Assembly (NCBI RefSeq): GCF_040954835.1
Contig: NC_090700.1
Coordinates: forward strand, 19,759,501 to 19,823,500
Direction: 5' to 3'
DNA length: 64,000 nucleotides
Source of the DNA: Lepisosteus oculatus
Taxonomy: Eukaryota > Chordata > Actinopteri > Semionotiformes > Lepisosteidae
Both the position numbers and the translations under genes were made by a program. The notes under the pieces were generated by a model. That model ran no database searches, was not told where the DNA came from, and saw only the letters and a list, made by a program, of their open reading frames with translations. Each line of letters opens with the position of its first letter. Positions within the stretch are counted from its first letter, which is position 1. Shown in pieces: positions 62,101 to 64,000 of the stretch.

Positions 62101-63030
62101 TGCATTCATTTAATGTAAATTAAGAATACATTTAGATGATCACATAACTGACTTTATACAGAGCCCTATATATGTTACTTCTTAGTAGATTTCTTAGGTG
62201 TGAAGAAAGGTGGTCAAGTAAATAAAAGGCATTGGTTTAGGAGCAAGTGTAATCAGTGTAAGAAGGGGTATTGTGCAATTATAGGAATTTAGGGTGATTG
62301 TTGGGGGGAGTAAATATATAGGTTCTGATAAGTGTGGGTTCCTGTAGGAGTCGTTTGTAATTGCTATAAATGGGTTGTTTTCTGTTATGTGATGCTAGAT
62401 TTATTTTAATGTAATGTTTATTTCTACTGTTTATGTTTTTGTAAATCTACAGTATGTATGTGTGTGAAACACCTGCTTGGATGCAAAAGATTTTGTTGCT
62501 AAATCAAAAAATAAAGTTTCATTGTACGTAGGAAGGAAACTGGATGATGTTTGTGTGGTTTTTTTTTTGGCAGAGGACTCCTGTCTATTTCAATTGAACA
62601 GTGAGTGCAAAGATAGTTTTATTTCATTGAGTATGCACAGCTGTTATGTCTTGTGCATGTACAGTATCCAGTATATGCTTGGATTGTATTGGCTGTACAA
62701 TTAACAGAAAAGTCAAATACAATATGCGTAGGGTTAAATCGACATGTCGTGAACAGGGTTGGATTTAGAAATGTTTGGCCAAGGTTTTTATAAAAATATC
62801 CCAAGTCGAGTACAGTGGTCAGGTTTGTTATGCTTTGTAGCCAAATGATCTCCATGTGGATAACATTTGAAGTGCATAACCTGTTCAACGCCTTTCTTTT
62901 CATGAACAATCAAGTAGAAGATGTGGGGCTTTCATATTGAACTTGCACTTAAAAATTCAGTACTAATCGAGAAAAACCCAACTAAACGACTTTCTGGGTT
63001 TGAATTTCAAAGGAGTCACGTACATGGAAG
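59160..63030. other. SCAF4-HUNK intergenic, distal part
   Basis: No gene or clear mobile element is seen. About 59590-60110 has more CpG and ATTA/CCAAT-type motifs than its surroundings and could be a regulatory element, but only comparison could show it. Confidence 0.4.
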
Positions 63031-63039
63031 AAAAATTCG

Positions 63040-63700
63040 TGAAACTGAAAGTCCTCCCCCCCCTCCTCCCCTGTCCGGCTTTTTCTTTGTTGTCATTGGT
63101 GAACAAGCGAAAGGGGGGTGGAGGGAGCGACTGGGATTTGAAAGATTTACAGGCGGGGGCTCAGATCACATCTGCTCCCGCCGACTGCGAGCCGATTAAA
63201 TTACTCCAGCCCTCACACATGAGGTTTCTGCTACAGAAAAGAAACGAGTCAGTGTCGCCCGGCGGTCGCGTTGAGCACAGTCCTCTCACTGCGCTATCTG
63301 GAAACAGAAGACAGCCCTTGACCGTGTGGCAAACGAAAACTTCAGTGAAACTTTTTTTGCCTACTAATTAAGCAGGACAGATAAAAGGTTCGTGTGTGTA
63401 ATACATTTTTGAGGACTATGAATTATCCTCGTATTGCATAAAATTATTATGCGGAGTTAATAATTGCATTAAAGTGATGCATTAATTTAATCTTTGAAGC
63501 TTGGATTGGACAGGTGGTGCGTTGTTTTAAAACGCGTTAAGTATTTCACATTAGTGACAGGGTGCAAAGTGATGTTTTTTTTTTCTTCAGATGTCCCTTG
63601 CTGACTGCGCTTATCCCCTCTGATCTCCAAAAGGCAGGTCGGGGCTGGAGTTTTCTCACGGGGTGTTAGTGGAGGGTGCTGGACTGCTCCGCGAAGCAGG
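63040..63700 (+). promoter_or_regulatory. HUNK promoter and 5' UTR region
   Basis: This stretch directly upstream of the HUNK ATG is CpG-richer in its first 250 bp, with an inverted CCAAT (ATTGG) near 63096. The start site is not determinable. Confidence 0.5.
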
Positions 63701-63934
63701 ATGCCCGCTGCGGTCAGGGAAATGGTGAACGACGGACCTCGTCTTTTTGGACTAAAGACGCCTTGCATTGCCATTGAAAGCAGCTTCCCGTCTTTCGCAC
63801 CGTGTCCTTCCCGAGAAAGTCATCGTACGTTTTACCACACCAAAAGAGTCGGGAATTACCTCATTGGCAGAAAACTTGGAGAAGGCTCTTTCGCTAAAGT
63901 AAGAGAAGGGCTGCATGTGATGACCGGGGAGACG
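63701..63934 (+). CDS. HUNK: Hormonally up-regulated Neu-associated kinase, first coding exon (partial gene)
   Basis: HUNK is a serine/threonine kinase of the SNF1/AMPK-related group. This exon encodes 78 residues: a variable N-terminal leader, then HHKRVGNYL-like HTKRVGNYLIGRKLGEGSFAKVREGLHVMTGE, which includes the Gly-rich loop GEGSFAKV (about residues 60-67). The donor ACG|GTATGT ends the exon before the catalytic Lys, which must lie in the next exon outside the window. The ATG was chosen because MPAA matches the family N-terminus; an internal Met at residue 8 is the alternative. The gene continues to the right, divergent from SCAF4. Confidence 0.93.
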
Positions 63935-64000
63935 GTATGTTTTCACCTCTTTATTTTCTATCACTTTTGCTTGAGATTCTGTTGAAACAGTCTGTTGACA

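Noticed and set aside
1-64000. CRISPR arrays, operons, prophage or bacterial systems
   Set aside because: No regularly spaced direct repeats or dense gene packing; introns and vertebrate repeats show a eukaryotic nuclear locus.

Overview
This is a vertebrate nuclear window, most likely from a ray-finned fish. The three genes are intron-rich with GT/AG boundaries, and the interspersed repeats are fish types: 5S-rRNA-derived SINEs, tRNA-derived SINEs, hAT and Tc1 DNA transposons, and L2/CR1/Rex1-like LINE remnants. The genes are the neighbours SOD1, SCAF4 and HUNK, which also lie together on human chromosome 21. I cannot name the species.

Layout: (1) 1-1600 lies downstream of SOD1 and holds three short coding-like stretches on the minus strand that I cannot assign. 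(2) SOD1 is on the minus strand with 5 coding exons between 1886 and 6030. They assemble into 154 codons with every metal ligand and the disulfide cysteines intact. Its introns hold a Tc1 transposase scrap next to a 5S-SINE fragment. (3) 6250-11500 is the SOD1-SCAF4 gap plus the SCAF4 3' UTR, with three SINE or SINE-like copies. (4) SCAF4 is on the minus strand with 20 coding exons from 11513 to 55025. All exon phases join and give a 1,063-residue protein: an N-terminal CID that reads the RNA polymerase II CTD, an RS-rich stretch, an RRM, a proline-rich segment and an Arg-rich C-terminus. Its introns carry most of the mobile elements: a full 5S-SINE, a degenerate Tc1 transposase, LINE ORF1 debris, a 868-bp hAT with near-perfect 8-bp target duplications, and a second hAT with a ZBED-type transposase fragment. 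(5) A CpG island at about 54300-55250 is the SCAF4 promoter, with a perfect CTCF-core match at its outer edge. (6) 55260-63000 is intergenic, with a 5S-SINE copy and a decayed LINE reverse transcriptase. (7) HUNK is on the plus strand; only its 5' flank and first coding exon (63701-63934) are inside the window.

The three genes are functionally separate: a cytosolic superoxide dismutase, a co-transcriptional anti-termination factor and an AMPK-related kinase. What ties them together is conserved linkage. The most notable structural point is that SOD1 runs in the same direction as SCAF4, whereas in human the two genes converge. I found no bacterial, CRISPR or operon-type system. The more unusual signals are the CTCF-like core carried by the 5S-SINE, the unassigned coding-like segments left of SOD1, in-frame alternative splice sites in SCAF4 and SINE-like repeats lying about 40 bp from SCAF4 splice sites.
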